Below, one piece after another: positions 1-6,660 of a stretch of 9,150 nt of DNA. The stretch spans positions 590 to 9,739 of the forward strand of contig DNWN01000049.1 in the NCBI GenBank assembly GCA_003507115.1, in the 5' to 3' direction. Made by a program: the position numbers and the translations under genes. The notes below the pieces were generated by a model. That model was not told the origin of the DNA and made no database searches. It saw only the letters and a program-made list of their open reading frames with translations. Positions within the stretch are counted from its first letter, which is position 1; every line of letters begins with the position of its first letter. The DNA comes from Cryomorphaceae bacterium (GTDB lineage Bacteria > Bacteroidota > Bacteroidia > Flavobacteriales > Schleiferiaceae).

Positions 1-2126
1 AGGGTCGCCTCTTTTGGGAGCAATTCATCCGAGACCACATAGAGGTGGAGGGAATCCTTTTGAATTTCATGGCTAACCAAATAGGGCCGGAACGCTTCCT
101 TTACTCGGTACTGGAGCGCCTTCCATGAATGGTAGTAGTCTATGCCCGACCAGGAGGCAACCGGCCAACAATCATTCAATTGCCAATACAACGTTCCCAT
201 GCATCGGGCTCTGTGCCGGCGGTGCGCCTCGATGGCCATCTTCAATCCATGCGCTTGCAGCAATTGACTCACGTACAAAAACGATGGGAAATCTTTGGGT
301 TTCTTGAAGTCGCGCAGCATGTATTCCTCGATCGTTTCATTTCCAATGCTGGAGCGCTGATGGGAGGTCATTACCTCGGAATACACATCGTGGTCGCTTG
401 GCGCGGTATAGCGTTGAACAGAACGGAATTCCGGAAAGGACTGAAATCCATATTCCGACATGAACCTCGGGATCGCGTCGTTGTAGTCTTCGAATGGTTT
501 TTTGCCCCACCAGACCCACCAGTAATGCACATCCCCGCTGTCATAGCTTTCTTTTTTTCCAAAATCACTCGAAGGGGAGGACGTCCAATACGGCCGGCCT
601 TCATCGTAGGTGGTGACGGCCTCATGCAAAATTTGATGAAATAATTTCTCATAGGAACGCCAAATGGAATCGGCTATTTCCTGCGATTCCTCGCGAGCCA
701 CTTGTTCCTTCCACCCCCAATTCTCCCAAGCAGAAAGGCTCTCGTTGTTGCCGCACCACAATGCCAGACTGGGGTGGTTTCTGAGGCGTTTAATATTGTC
801 GATGGCCTCGTGCTTGACATTGTCCAAGAACGCAGAATCCCCGGGGTATACAGCACAGGCAAACATGAAATCCTGCCAAACGAGCAATCCATATTCATCG
901 CACAGAGCATAAAATTCATCCAATTCATAAATGCCGCCGCCCCAAACGCGTATCATGTTCATGTTCGATTCTTTGGCGGATTTCAGCAAGAATGCATAGT
1001 CCTCTGATTTGGGACGCGTCAGAAAAATGTCTTGCGGAATGTAATTGGCCCCTTTCATAAATACGGGGTGCCCATTGACTTTAAAGTAGAAGGAGGTTCC
1101 CATACTGTCCGGGTCACGAACTAATTCGATGTCTCGGAGGCCCACTTTGGTGATTTTTGAATCCACCGACTTCTCATCGACCAAGCGTACCTCGATCGCG
1201 TAAAGGGGTTGTTCACCAAGTCCATTCGGCCACCAGAGTTCAGGGTTTTCTATGTCAAAATCGAGATGGAACGTATTGGAGCCTTCATGGAGTACCACGC
1301 GCTGTTTGGCCACGCGCTTCGCGTCAATCCAAACTTCTGCCTGGACCTCTTGGTCCTCCATGGAGGGCGAAGCCATGGCTTCCACCTTGGCGGCTAGGTG
1401 CGCGTTCGAATTTTCGAGCTCGTACGTGATGGCCACATCCTGCATTCTAAACCCACTCCACGCTGTCAGGGCGATGGGCTTCCAAATGCCCGAAGTCACG
1501 AGTCGTGGGCCCCAATCCCAACCAAAATGGTAGCCTGCCTTCCGAGAGAAAATACTCACTTGCTTATTTCCCTCTACTTGGCCGATTTCCGCGAGATCAT
1601 TTCCCGACTTAGGGAAGAGGAAATCGTAGGAATCATGCTTGGCCAGTCCTGCCGTGATGGGAGATTCCAATTCCACGATCAGTTCATTCGATGCCTCCCG
1701 TAGCAGGCCTTTCACCGGAACAGTATGGTGCCGAAACATATTGTCGCTCGTTAAAATGAGCTGGTCGTTGAGGTAGACTTTTGCGTAGGTATCCAAACCG
1801 TGAAAATCCAGTTGAATGAATTCCTTATCTAATGTGCTCGCCTCGACGTTAAATTCTGTTCGGTATACCCAATTTTGTTTGTCTATCCATTGCTGATCAT
1901 GCTCATTAAGTCGATAAAAGGGATCCGCTATTTTCTTTGCGTGAATTAAGTCCGTGTGGACCGTTCCGGGCACGGTGGCTGACACCCACGCTTCTTCATC
2001 GCTTGATTTGAATTGCCACCCATCGGAAATATTCCGTACGGTCGTCGTCGGCACAAGATCCTGGCAACCGACGATGATCAGGCTCGATGCAAAGAGAAGG
2101 GACCGACAAAATGGAAGAAGTCGCAT
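1..2126 (-). CDS. Glycoside hydrolase family 2 beta-mannosidase, lipoprotein (3' end beyond the window)
   Basis: Reverse-strand reading from ATG 2126-2124 stays open for 708 codons to the left edge, so the C-terminus is missing. Family members are usually about 820-890 residues, so roughly 110-180 residues lie outside. Residues 1-21 form a lipoprotein signal ending in IVGC (Cys21), implying membrane anchoring after export. Family hallmarks are in order: the FGWDWGP motif near 201-207, NYIPQD from 361, RVWGGGIYE near 394-401, LWCGNNE with the acid/base Glu462, and SEYGFQSFP with the nucleophile Glu558. A later LYWQLNDCWPVASWSGIDYY stretch is also typical. These residues are the known catalytic signatures of GH2 beta-mannosidases, which release mannose from non-reducing ends of beta-mannosides. 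The neighbouring gene at 2270 is divergent, so this is not co-transcribed with anything visible. A beta-mannosidase is much more likely than beta-galactosidase or beta-glucuronidase because of WCGNNE and GWDWGP. Confidence 0.95.
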   Translation of the reverse strand, partial: MRLLPFCRSLLFASSLIIVGCQDLVPTTTVRNISDGWQFKSSDEEAWVSATVPGTVHTDLIHAKKIADPFYRLNEHDQQWIDKQNWVYRTEFNVEASTLDKEFIQLDFHGLDTYAKVYLNDQLILTSDNMFRHHTVPVKGLLREASNELIVELESPITAGLAKHDSYDFLFPKSGNDLAEIGQVEGNKQVSIFSRKAGYHFGWDWGPRLVTSGIWKPIALTAWSGFRMQDVAITYELENSNAHLAAKVEAMASPSMEDQEVQAEVWIDAKRVAKQRVVLHEGSNTFHLDFDIENPELWWPNGLGEQPLYAIEVRLVDEKSVDSKITKVGLRDIELVRDPDSMGTSFYFKVNGHPVFMKGANYIPQDIFLTRPKSEDYAFLLKSAKESNMNMIRVWGGGIYELDEFYALCDEYGLLVWQDFMFACAVYPGDSAFLDNVKHEAIDNIKRLRNHPSLALWCGNNESLSAWENWGWKEQVAREESQEIADSIWRSYEKLFHQILHEAVTTYDEGRPYWTSSPSSDFGKKESYDSGDVHYWWVWWGKKPFEDYNDAIPRFMSEYGFQSFPEFRSVQRYTAPSDHDVYSEVMTSHQRSSIGNETIEEYMLRDFKKPKDFPSFLYVSQLLQAHGLKMAIEAHRRHRARCMGTLYWQLNDCWPVASWSGIDYYHSWKALQYRVKEAFRPYLVSHEIQKDSLHLYVVSDELLPKEAT

Positions 2127-2157
2127 GGGATGGTGGCTTAAATGATACCAGAGAACC

Positions 2158-2165
2158 TAAAAATA
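2158..2165 (-). promoter_or_regulatory. Possible -7 box for the beta-mannosidase gene
   Basis: On the reverse strand this reads TATTTTTA, matching seven of eight positions of the Bacteroidota TAnnTTTG element, 31 bases before the start codon. No TTG is found at the expected distance upstream, so this is weak. Confidence 0.25.
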
Positions 2166-2227
2166 GCGCACATCCGGCTAGGTATCCGATTCGGGAGGCG
2201 TGGATCTTTATAGTATTAAAAAAAGAC

Positions 2228-2235
2228 TAGTTTCG
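2228..2235 (+). promoter_or_regulatory. Possible -7 box for the gene starting at 2270
   Basis: TAGTTTCG differs from TAnnTTTG at one position and lies 34 bases before the ATG. A TTT at 2207-2209 is about the right distance upstream for the -33 element. The 143-base gap between the two divergent genes shows nothing else recognisable. Confidence 0.25.
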
Positions 2236-2269
2236 TTGTGGATAAACCAACAAGCTGAGCCAGAAAAAA

Positions 2270-2968
2270 ATGAGAAACATTGTATACACCCTTTTCTTGA
2301 TGGGGATAGGAATTACCGCTCAGGCCCAAATTACCTGCTCCTTCATGTCCATGTCGGTGAATGTCTCCGATACGGGGTACATAAAATTGTATCACCCGGG
2401 CGCATACCTTCTTTGGCCCCGGGAACACAACATTATTTACTGGGAGGTCCAAGATTTCCAAGGAGGAATTGTTCATCGCGATACCACCATAGGAAATACG
2501 GCTGGGGATATGGGCTTCAATCACTCCATTCCATTAAGTGACTCCATGACCGTGTACTCCCTGATCATCAATGATTCGGTGAGCGACGGGGCAAATACGT
2601 GGGCCATGGCGTGCAGCGTGACCGACACGTTGTATTGGAAGCCGGATACGATTGGGAGTTTCATACAATACCGATGGGATTTTGTTGGGGGCCCGAATGA
2701 AGGAAAAAATGTGTTGTCCCAAAGCGAAGTACATCTTCATGAGCGTGGCATACGGATTTACCCCAATCCCGCCTCCAAAACCATTTCGATCGACGGACTC
2801 TCCGAACCATTACGTTCTGTTTCCATGTATACGATCCATGGTCAACGTGTTTATTTTGACCGGCCGGTCCTGGGAAATAATACGGTAAACATTGACCATT
2901 TACCGGAAGGCCACTATGTGCTTTGGATCAATGAGCGCATTCAAACCCTGGTTCAAGTGACGCCATAA
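2270..2968 (+). CDS. Small secreted protein with T9SS type A sorting domain
   Basis: The 232-residue product begins with a Sec signal peptide (hydrophobic residues 4-16, probable cleavage after Ala19 in AQA-Q). Residues about 20-155 form a beta-rich, Asp/Thr/Ser-rich region that I do not recognise as a named family. The C-terminal 72 residues (from 161) are a T9SS type A sorting domain: IYPNP at 163-167, a VSMYTIHGQRV strand, the LPEGHYVLWI turn and a final short strand. Such domains direct passage through the outer membrane by the type IX system and are then removed or replaced by a lipid anchor. The start is preceded by an A-rich stretch rather than a Shine-Dalgarno sequence, as is common in this phylum. 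It is a single-gene unit, ending in a probable terminator and convergent with the sialidase-fold gene. Function of the mature part is unknown; secretion is well supported. Confidence 0.9.
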   Translation: MRNIVYTLFLMGIGITAQAQITCSFMSMSVNVSDTGYIKLYHPGAYLLWPREHNIIYWEVQDFQGGIVHRDTTIGNTAGDMGFNHSIPLSDSMTVYSLIINDSVSDGANTWAMACSVTDTLYWKPDTIGSFIQYRWDFVGGPNEGKNVLSQSEVHLHERGIRIYPNPASKTISIDGLSEPLRSVSMYTIHGQRVYFDRPVLGNNTVNIDHLPEGHYVLWINERIQTLVQVTP

Positions 2969-2979
2969 CGATCTCCAAA

Positions 2980-2995
2980 TCAACCTATAGGTTGA
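2980..2995. repeat. Perfect 16-base palindrome
   Basis: TCAACCTATAGGTTGA is its own reverse complement, located 12 bases after the stop codon of the gene ending at 2968. With no loop it would make a poor hairpin, so a dimeric protein-binding site or chance are alternatives. Confidence 0.6.
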
Positions 2996-3011
2996 CCAAG
3001 AGAACCGTATT

Positions 3012-3034
3012 GTCCATCCTTGAATGGACTTTTT
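3012..3034 (+). terminator. Probable intrinsic terminator for the gene ending at 2968
   Basis: A perfect 6-base stem GTCCAT / ATGGAC (3012-3017 with 3024-3029) encloses a 6-base loop and is followed at once by five T residues (3030-3034). It lies 43 bases after the stop codon. The stem is short, so strength is uncertain. There is no T-run on the opposite strand, so it should act in the plus direction only. Confidence 0.6.
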
Positions 3035-3051
3035 CAGGGAATCACCATGCC

Positions 3052-3079
3052 GACATACAAAGCAAAAGCGGGGTATGTC
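3052..3079 (-). terminator. Inverted repeat after the sialidase-fold gene, possible weak terminator
   Basis: GACATAC (3052-3058) pairs with GTATGTC (3073-3079) across a 14-base loop. It lies 17 bases beyond the stop of the reverse-strand gene ending at 3096. No T-run follows on the reverse strand, so a classical intrinsic terminator is doubtful. Confidence 0.25.
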
Positions 3080-3095
3080 ATCCGATTTCTCCGTC

Positions 3096-4415
3096 CTAAA
3101 GGATAAATCGCTTCTCAAACGAACCGTCGGAGTACCAGAAAATATACACCCCTGCGGGGAGGTTGACGGGATCCACCTGCCGGCCGTAGAGATCAACGAC
3201 GTGGGTGAGCACTCGGTTGGTCGGTCCCTGTGGCTCCTCCAAACCTATCCCCTGGAAATAGGCGCGTTGGAGGTAGATGCGCTTTTCGAGCACCTCATGC
3301 CAGACAAAGTAGACGCCTTGCCCGCTGACGGCGACGTCGGGCACATTCACGGTTCCGGTATCCAAATCCACCCAAAAAGGCAGCCCCCAGTGTTCGATTT
3401 TGGCCTGGATTTTGGCTTGGGTGCCCGCCCCCGTTTTCCAGACCGCGCTCCGCGTGAACGTGCCGCCACTCCAGAGCTGCGCGTCAATACGCGGATAGTT
3501 CTGTGCGAGGGACGACGATGACATTCCTTGAATATGTACGGTCGTATCCCCATGCTGCCAACGCGAAAGAAAGACGTCGTCAGCTTGGGAAGCGTTCAAA
3601 AAGGTGGCGTACAGGCTATCCCCTAGGGTCGCCACATCGGGACCGGAAGCGGGGCAGGAATTGACAATCCAGGTTTGCGGGTCCACGCCCATGGAGGTAT
3701 AGACGCTGTCTTGCCACAGGCCGCTGGCAACCCGAATATTCCGCACATTCGACACGTTGTCCCGGTAGGCCAAATGCACCGTGGATCCCGTAACCGCCAG
3801 CGCCGCCGGGCAGCAGTCACAGGCTTCGGCATTGGGAGCGTTGTCACCACTCACTTGAACGGGCGAATCAAATGTTTGGCCATAGTCCGAACTCGTGGCA
3901 ATCACCCACTGAGGTTCCATGTAGTTCAAATCAGAAAGCATGAAAGCGACCACGGGATGTCCCCCAGGCCCCTTCGCCACGGTGGGCAGCCGCCCCATGT
4001 GGTTTCCAATGTAATCGACTCTTCGGGGAGCCATCCAATTCTGACCGCCATCAAACGTGGCCACACAGTAAATATGGTGGGAGGTGTCCGCTTCTGGGGC
4101 CACCTTGTACACCGCATAGAGGGTGTCGCCTGTGCCGGCTAATTCGGGCCCATGCCAGTAAGAGATGGAAACCATTTGGCCGGGAAGATTGAGTGTGTCG
4201 ACGCGGTCAAAAAACAGTTGGTTTCCTGCCCCCGCAATAAGATTGGCCCCCTCGCCCCAAATGACCACCGGCATCTGGTAGCCATCCGTGGTAACGCGTG
4301 GACGGTTGGCTCCCATGGACGTGGAGAGGGTTTCTTTAGGCAGCCAATGCAAGGACTGCTGGGCCGAGGCCGAGAAGGACAACAAGCTGGCTATGAGAAG
4401 AATGTAGCGGCGCAT
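3096..4415 (-). CDS. Secreted sialidase-fold (BNR/Asp-box repeat) protein with shortened sorting-like tail
   Basis: The preferred start is ATG 4415-4413, giving 439 residues that open with a clean signal peptide (residues 1-19, SASAQ). An upstream in-frame start at 4568 would bury this peptide behind 51 extra residues. Two Asp-boxes are visible: TFDGGQNW at 120-127 and SSDYGQTF at 175-182, the S/T-x-D-x-G-x-x-W/F turn of six-bladed sialidase-type propellers. A cysteine cluster CDCCP sits at 199-203 and another Cys at 254. The last 45 residues (GLEEPQ onward) contain VVDLYGRQV, LPAGVYIF and SDGSFEKRFIL, resembling the second half of a T9SS type A domain but without the YPNP segment. Catalytic residues of true sialidases (arginine triad, nucleophile Tyr/Glu pair) cannot be confirmed by eye, so the enzyme activity is open; other BNR proteins bind rather than cleave. 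Single-gene unit, divergent from the TonB_C pair. Confidence 0.88.
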   Translation of the reverse strand: MRRYILLIASLLSFSASAQQSLHWLPKETLSTSMGANRPRVTTDGYQMPVVIWGEGANLIAGAGNQLFFDRVDTLNLPGQMVSISYWHGPELAGTGDTLYAVYKVAPEADTSHHIYCVATFDGGQNWMAPRRVDYIGNHMGRLPTVAKGPGGHPVVAFMLSDLNYMEPQWVIATSSDYGQTFDSPVQVSGDNAPNAEACDCCPAALAVTGSTVHLAYRDNVSNVRNIRVASGLWQDSVYTSMGVDPQTWIVNSCPASGPDVATLGDSLYATFLNASQADDVFLSRWQHGDTTVHIQGMSSSSLAQNYPRIDAQLWSGGTFTRSAVWKTGAGTQAKIQAKIEHWGLPFWVDLDTGTVNVPDVAVSGQGVYFVWHEVLEKRIYLQRAYFQGIGLEEPQGPTNRVLTHVVDLYGRQVDPVNLPAGVYIFWYSDGSFEKRFIL

Positions 4416-4420
4416 TCCCC

Positions 4421-4450
4421 TAAAGATAACCCGGACATTCAAACCGCCAA
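4421..4450 (-). promoter_or_regulatory. Promoter of the sialidase-fold gene, possibly giving a leaderless transcript
   Basis: On the reverse strand a TTG (4450-4448) is followed after 19 bases by TATCTTTA (4428-4421), seven of eight matches to the TAnnTTTG -7 element with the expected spacing. Only five bases (GGGGA) separate the box from the ATG at 4415, so transcription would begin at or next to the start codon. A different promoter further upstream cannot be excluded. Confidence 0.45.
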
Positions 4451-4631
4451 TACATCCGCTTAAGACGCAAGAAACAGGGGATAAAATCAAAAAATACCCG
4501 CAAGCCGATTTGACCGATTGTTCCAAGATAGAGCGTGGCCTCATTCCCGACCGATGGGGACGGCACACTCTTGGCCAGATTTTGTTGACTCAGGCTATCG
4601 TTCGGAGGTGACAAAGAATGGAGATCATACC

Positions 4632-4662
4632 TTTCGGGGCACTTTCTTGTATTTTACATTTG
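4632..4662 (+). promoter_or_regulatory. Promoter of the TonB_C gene pair
   Basis: TTTC (4632-4635) and TACATTTG (4655-4662) are separated by 19 bases, a close fit to the Bacteroidota -33 TTTG / -7 TAnnTTTG pattern with a perfect -7 box. The predicted start of transcription near 4667 leaves a short leader before ATG 4681. This supports 4681 rather than 4618 as the start of translation. Confidence 0.6.
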
Positions 4663-4680
4663 GATTTTCCCCAGACCCCG

Positions 4681-5136
4681 ATGAAACACTTCCTAAGCCT
4701 ACTCGCCTTTGCCTTCACCTTAAGTGCTTTTGCCCAAGTGGTTAGCCCAAATGCTCCCATTGACATGAAGCTATTTGGCCTAAATAGCAATGAACAGCGG
4801 CCCATTTGGCCCGGCTGTGAATCCCTGACGTCTGAGGCAGCACGTTTTGAGTGCTTCAACTACGGCATGATGAACTTCCTTCGGAATAATTTCAATGTGC
4901 CTACTGCGAAGAACAAAAAGGAGCAGAAGGCCCGCACGGGTAAGGTCTTTGTCGATTTTGTGATTGAAAAAGACGGCAGCGTGAGCGACGTGGAAATTAT
5001 ACGTAGCGTCCATCCCGAGGTGGATGCGGAAGCGATCCGAATGGTCAAGAGCATCCCGACCATGCATGCGCCTGCCATGTTAGATGGCAAACCTGTTCGA
5101 CTCCGTTACACCCTGCCTATTAACGTGCAATATTGA
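4681..5136 (+). CDS. Exported TonB C-terminal domain protein, first of a tandem pair
   Basis: With ATG 4681 the product is 151 residues. A signal peptide (MKHFLSLLAF...) has a probable cleavage after Ala18 (AFA-Q). A PGCE motif (Cys46) and a second Cys58 precede a NNFNVP segment, then the TonB C-terminal fold from about residue 86: GKVFVDFVIEKDGSVSDVEI, a helix EAIRMVKSIPTM and the closing strand GKPVRLRYTLPINV. This is the pattern of Bacteroidota TonB-family proteins. In classical TonB this domain touches the TonB box of outer-membrane receptors while an N-terminal helix stays in the inner membrane with ExbBD. Here the N-terminus looks cleavable and there is no proline-rich linker, so a free periplasmic protein is likely. 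An alternative ATG at 4618 has a good GGAGGTG ribosome site seven bases upstream but would add 21 residues before the signal peptide. The stop overlaps the next gene by one base. Confidence 0.88.
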   Translation: MKHFLSLLAFAFTLSAFAQVVSPNAPIDMKLFGLNSNEQRPIWPGCESLTSEAARFECFNYGMMNFLRNNFNVPTAKNKKEQKARTGKVFVDFVIEKDGSVSDVEIIRSVHPEVDAEAIRMVKSIPTMHAPAMLDGKPVRLRYTLPINVQY

Positions 5137-5621
5137 TGAAGCGTTTCCTACTCACTCTGGTGCTAAGTGCTAGCACGATCCTTTCGGCCCAAACGTCTGA
5201 AGGCTTTTCCAGCGGCCCTGTGTATGCGGGCTGCGATACCACGGGGGGACCGAAGGCCGCCATTTCCTGCATGCAACAAGCTATTTTTCGGCATATCGGC
5301 CAAAACTTCATCATCCCAAAGGTTGAGCGCGATGCCCTTTATGCCAAAACGGCCGCATGGAATGCCTTGCCCCGTCGGGAACGGAAAAACACGCCCGAGC
5401 CAGCATTGAACGGCCGCATATTCATCACGTTTTACGTGGAAATAGACGGGGGTTTAGGCGATGTTCAGGTGTCTAAAGTCACTGGGGAACTCATGAAGGA
5501 AACCCAGGAGGCAGGGGTCGAGGTCGTCAAGTCCCTACCCCCGTTCCAGCGCCCCGCCTATGAAGCCGGAAAACCTGTACGTCACCAGTTTACGATTCCG
5601 ATTTCTGTGCGAGTGATGTGA
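5136..5621 (+). CDS. Exported TonB C-terminal domain protein, second of a tandem pair
   Basis: The ATG at 5136 shares its A with the TGA of the preceding gene (TGATG), pointing to translational coupling; a TTG three bases earlier is in frame but less likely. The 161-residue product has a signal peptide (hydrophobic residues 4-17, SAQ near 17-19) and the same plan as its neighbour: AGCD (Cys33), a second Cys45 at the same 12-residue spacing, QNFIIP, then a TonB C-terminal fold from about residue 92 (GRIFITFYVEIDGGLGDVQV, helix with VEVVKSLPPF, final strand KPVRHQFTIPISV). It carries a longer, charged insert (about 64-88) between the NF-x-x-P segment and the fold. Sequence similarity to the first copy is moderate, so this is an old duplication, not a recent one. 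No transmembrane anchor or proline-rich linker is seen. Function is inferred only; it may bind a partner in the periplasm. Confidence 0.87.
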   Translation: MKRFLLTLVLSASTILSAQTSEGFSSGPVYAGCDTTGGPKAAISCMQQAIFRHIGQNFIIPKVERDALYAKTAAWNALPRRERKNTPEPALNGRIFITFYVEIDGGLGDVQVSKVTGELMKETQEAGVEVVKSLPPFQRPAYEAGKPVRHQFTIPISVRVM

Positions 5622-5645
5622 CAGCGAGGATGGTTGACGTGCGAT

Positions 5646-6494
5646 TCACCGCTGCAGATGCACAGCCGTAGCGGCTTCGGGCTCTGGGCTGGTGTCCGCG
5701 TTTCCACAACGGGCGCGAACAAAGTAAACCCCCGCCGGTGCTGGACGGCCGTTGACCGTCCCGTCCCAGTTGGCGTCCACCGTTTGGCCGTAAAAAACGC
5801 GTTGGCCATTTCGGGTGAAGACTTCCCATTCGGCCCAATCGGCAAAGGACATTTTAGGCGCGTACAGGTCGTTCACGCCATCGCCATTGGGCGAAAAGAT
5901 ATTGGGCAGCTCTAGGGTTGCTTCATCGGGAGCCGGAGGAACAGGCGTGTACTGCTCGCTGAAGATGTTGTCGAAGTAGATGATCTCTGTCTGGCTTCGG
6001 CCGCGAAAATCTGGGAAAAATACGAGTTGGTCGTAGGTCAAGCCAAAGTGGTCCGAAAAGTCAAATTCCAACTGCTCCCACTCGTTGATTTTGGTATTGG
6101 CCACCTTGATTTCACCCAAGGACCAGTTGTCAAAGCGCACCAATTTGATGCCTACATCGCTGATGGTGTTTTTATACACCATGACCCGAATGATCTTATT
6201 GCTGTTGTCAATCGTGAAGGTGCCAATATCTGCGCCGTGCTGGGTCTCGCAGCCCGCAAATGGGGCGCCTTGGGACAAGGCGGTAAACTTGGCTACCGTC
6301 GGGCTTGGATTGTACCCATTGGGATCCGGATCGGGATTGGGCACAAATTCCACGGGAGGGTTTGAGCCATTTTGGAAGACCTTCCAATTCCACAATTGAC
6401 CAATGCCATTGGGTTCAAAGTCCACGGGGGCGTTTTGGGACCACGCCGAGGGAATCAGCAGAGCAAGTAGGAGGAGCAGGAGGAGTCTACGCAT
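5646..6494 (-). CDS. Secreted carbohydrate-binding-module-like protein with T9SS type B (gliding-motility-associated) domain
   Basis: The 282-residue product starts at ATG 6494-6492 with a strongly hydrophobic signal peptide (seven consecutive Leu, cleavage probably after Ser19, AWS-Q). Residues about 23-180 resemble the beta-sandwich modules that accompany GH16 and similar polysaccharide hydrolases in Bacteroidota: an opening DFEPNG, an AKF strand, PFAGCETQ, GIKLVRFDNW, a WEQLEFDFS strand, YDQLVFFPDF and IIYFDNIF. A short proline-rich linker (PVPPAPDEAT) leads to the C-terminal 89 residues, a type B sorting domain: LPNIFSPNGDGVNDLY from 196, VFTRNGQRVFYG, NWDGTVNGRPAPAGVYFVRA. Type B domains send proteins through T9SS, often to the medium rather than to a lipid anchor. 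No catalytic domain is present, so the protein is probably a stand-alone binding protein. It is convergent with the TonB_C pair, the stops lying only 24 bases apart with no terminator visible. Confidence 0.9.
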   Translation of the reverse strand: MRRLLLLLLLALLIPSAWSQNAPVDFEPNGIGQLWNWKVFQNGSNPPVEFVPNPDPDPNGYNPSPTVAKFTALSQGAPFAGCETQHGADIGTFTIDNSNKIIRVMVYKNTISDVGIKLVRFDNWSLGEIKVANTKINEWEQLEFDFSDHFGLTYDQLVFFPDFRGRSQTEIIYFDNIFSEQYTPVPPAPDEATLELPNIFSPNGDGVNDLYAPKMSFADWAEWEVFTRNGQRVFYGQTVDANWDGTVNGRPAPAGVYFVRARCGNADTSPEPEAATAVHLQR

Positions 6495-6552
6495 CGCGGG
6501 TGGTTTCGTCCATTCTCATCCCTAAGGGAAGCGCTGAAAGCAGACTTATGGT

Positions 6553-6560
6553 CAAAGGTA
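6553..6560 (-). promoter_or_regulatory. -7 promoter box for the CBM-like gene
   Basis: The reverse strand reads TACCTTTG, a perfect TAnnTTTG element, 58 bases before the ATG at 6494. A clear TTG is not found 19 bases upstream, but an A/T tract (6580-6596) lies there. Expected leader about 50 bases. Confidence 0.5.
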
Positions 6561-6660
6561 CTACAATTTGCACCGGGTTATTTAAAAAAATTTATACCCT
6601 TAGCGCCTCGCTTTAAGAGAATTAGCCCTTAGTCCTATCACGTTGCATGAGGCTTTTTGC

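Larger units (their letters stand above)
4416..4680. other. Divergent intergenic region between the sialidase-fold gene and the TonB_C pair
   Basis: The 265 bases hold the two promoters listed separately (4421-4450 minus, 4632-4662 plus). A GGAGGTG at 4604-4610 lies seven bases before an ATG at 4618 that is in frame with the TonB_C gene. The middle (4451-4600) shows no RNA gene, repeat or convincing small gene. Confidence 0.7.

Noticed and set aside
129..644. Plus-strand open frame of 171 codons at the left side
   Set aside because: It is the shadow of the GH2 beta-mannosidase, whose catalytic motifs lie on the opposite strand in this stretch.
371..928. Apparent reverse-strand short open frames suggesting a broken gene at the left edge
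   Set aside because: They lie in other frames; the frame starting at 2126 is uninterrupted to position 1, so there is no frameshift or pseudogene.
2127..2269. Possible small RNA or riboswitch between the two divergent genes
   Set aside because: No stable paired structure or T-run was seen; only weak promoter-like boxes.
3024..3521. Plus-strand open frame of 165 codons over the end of the sialidase-fold gene
   Set aside because: It begins within the terminator hairpin and is a shadow of the reverse-strand gene.
4416..4568. N-terminal extension of the sialidase-fold protein to an upstream start at 4568
   Set aside because: It would place 51 residues before a clear signal peptide and cover the likely promoter.
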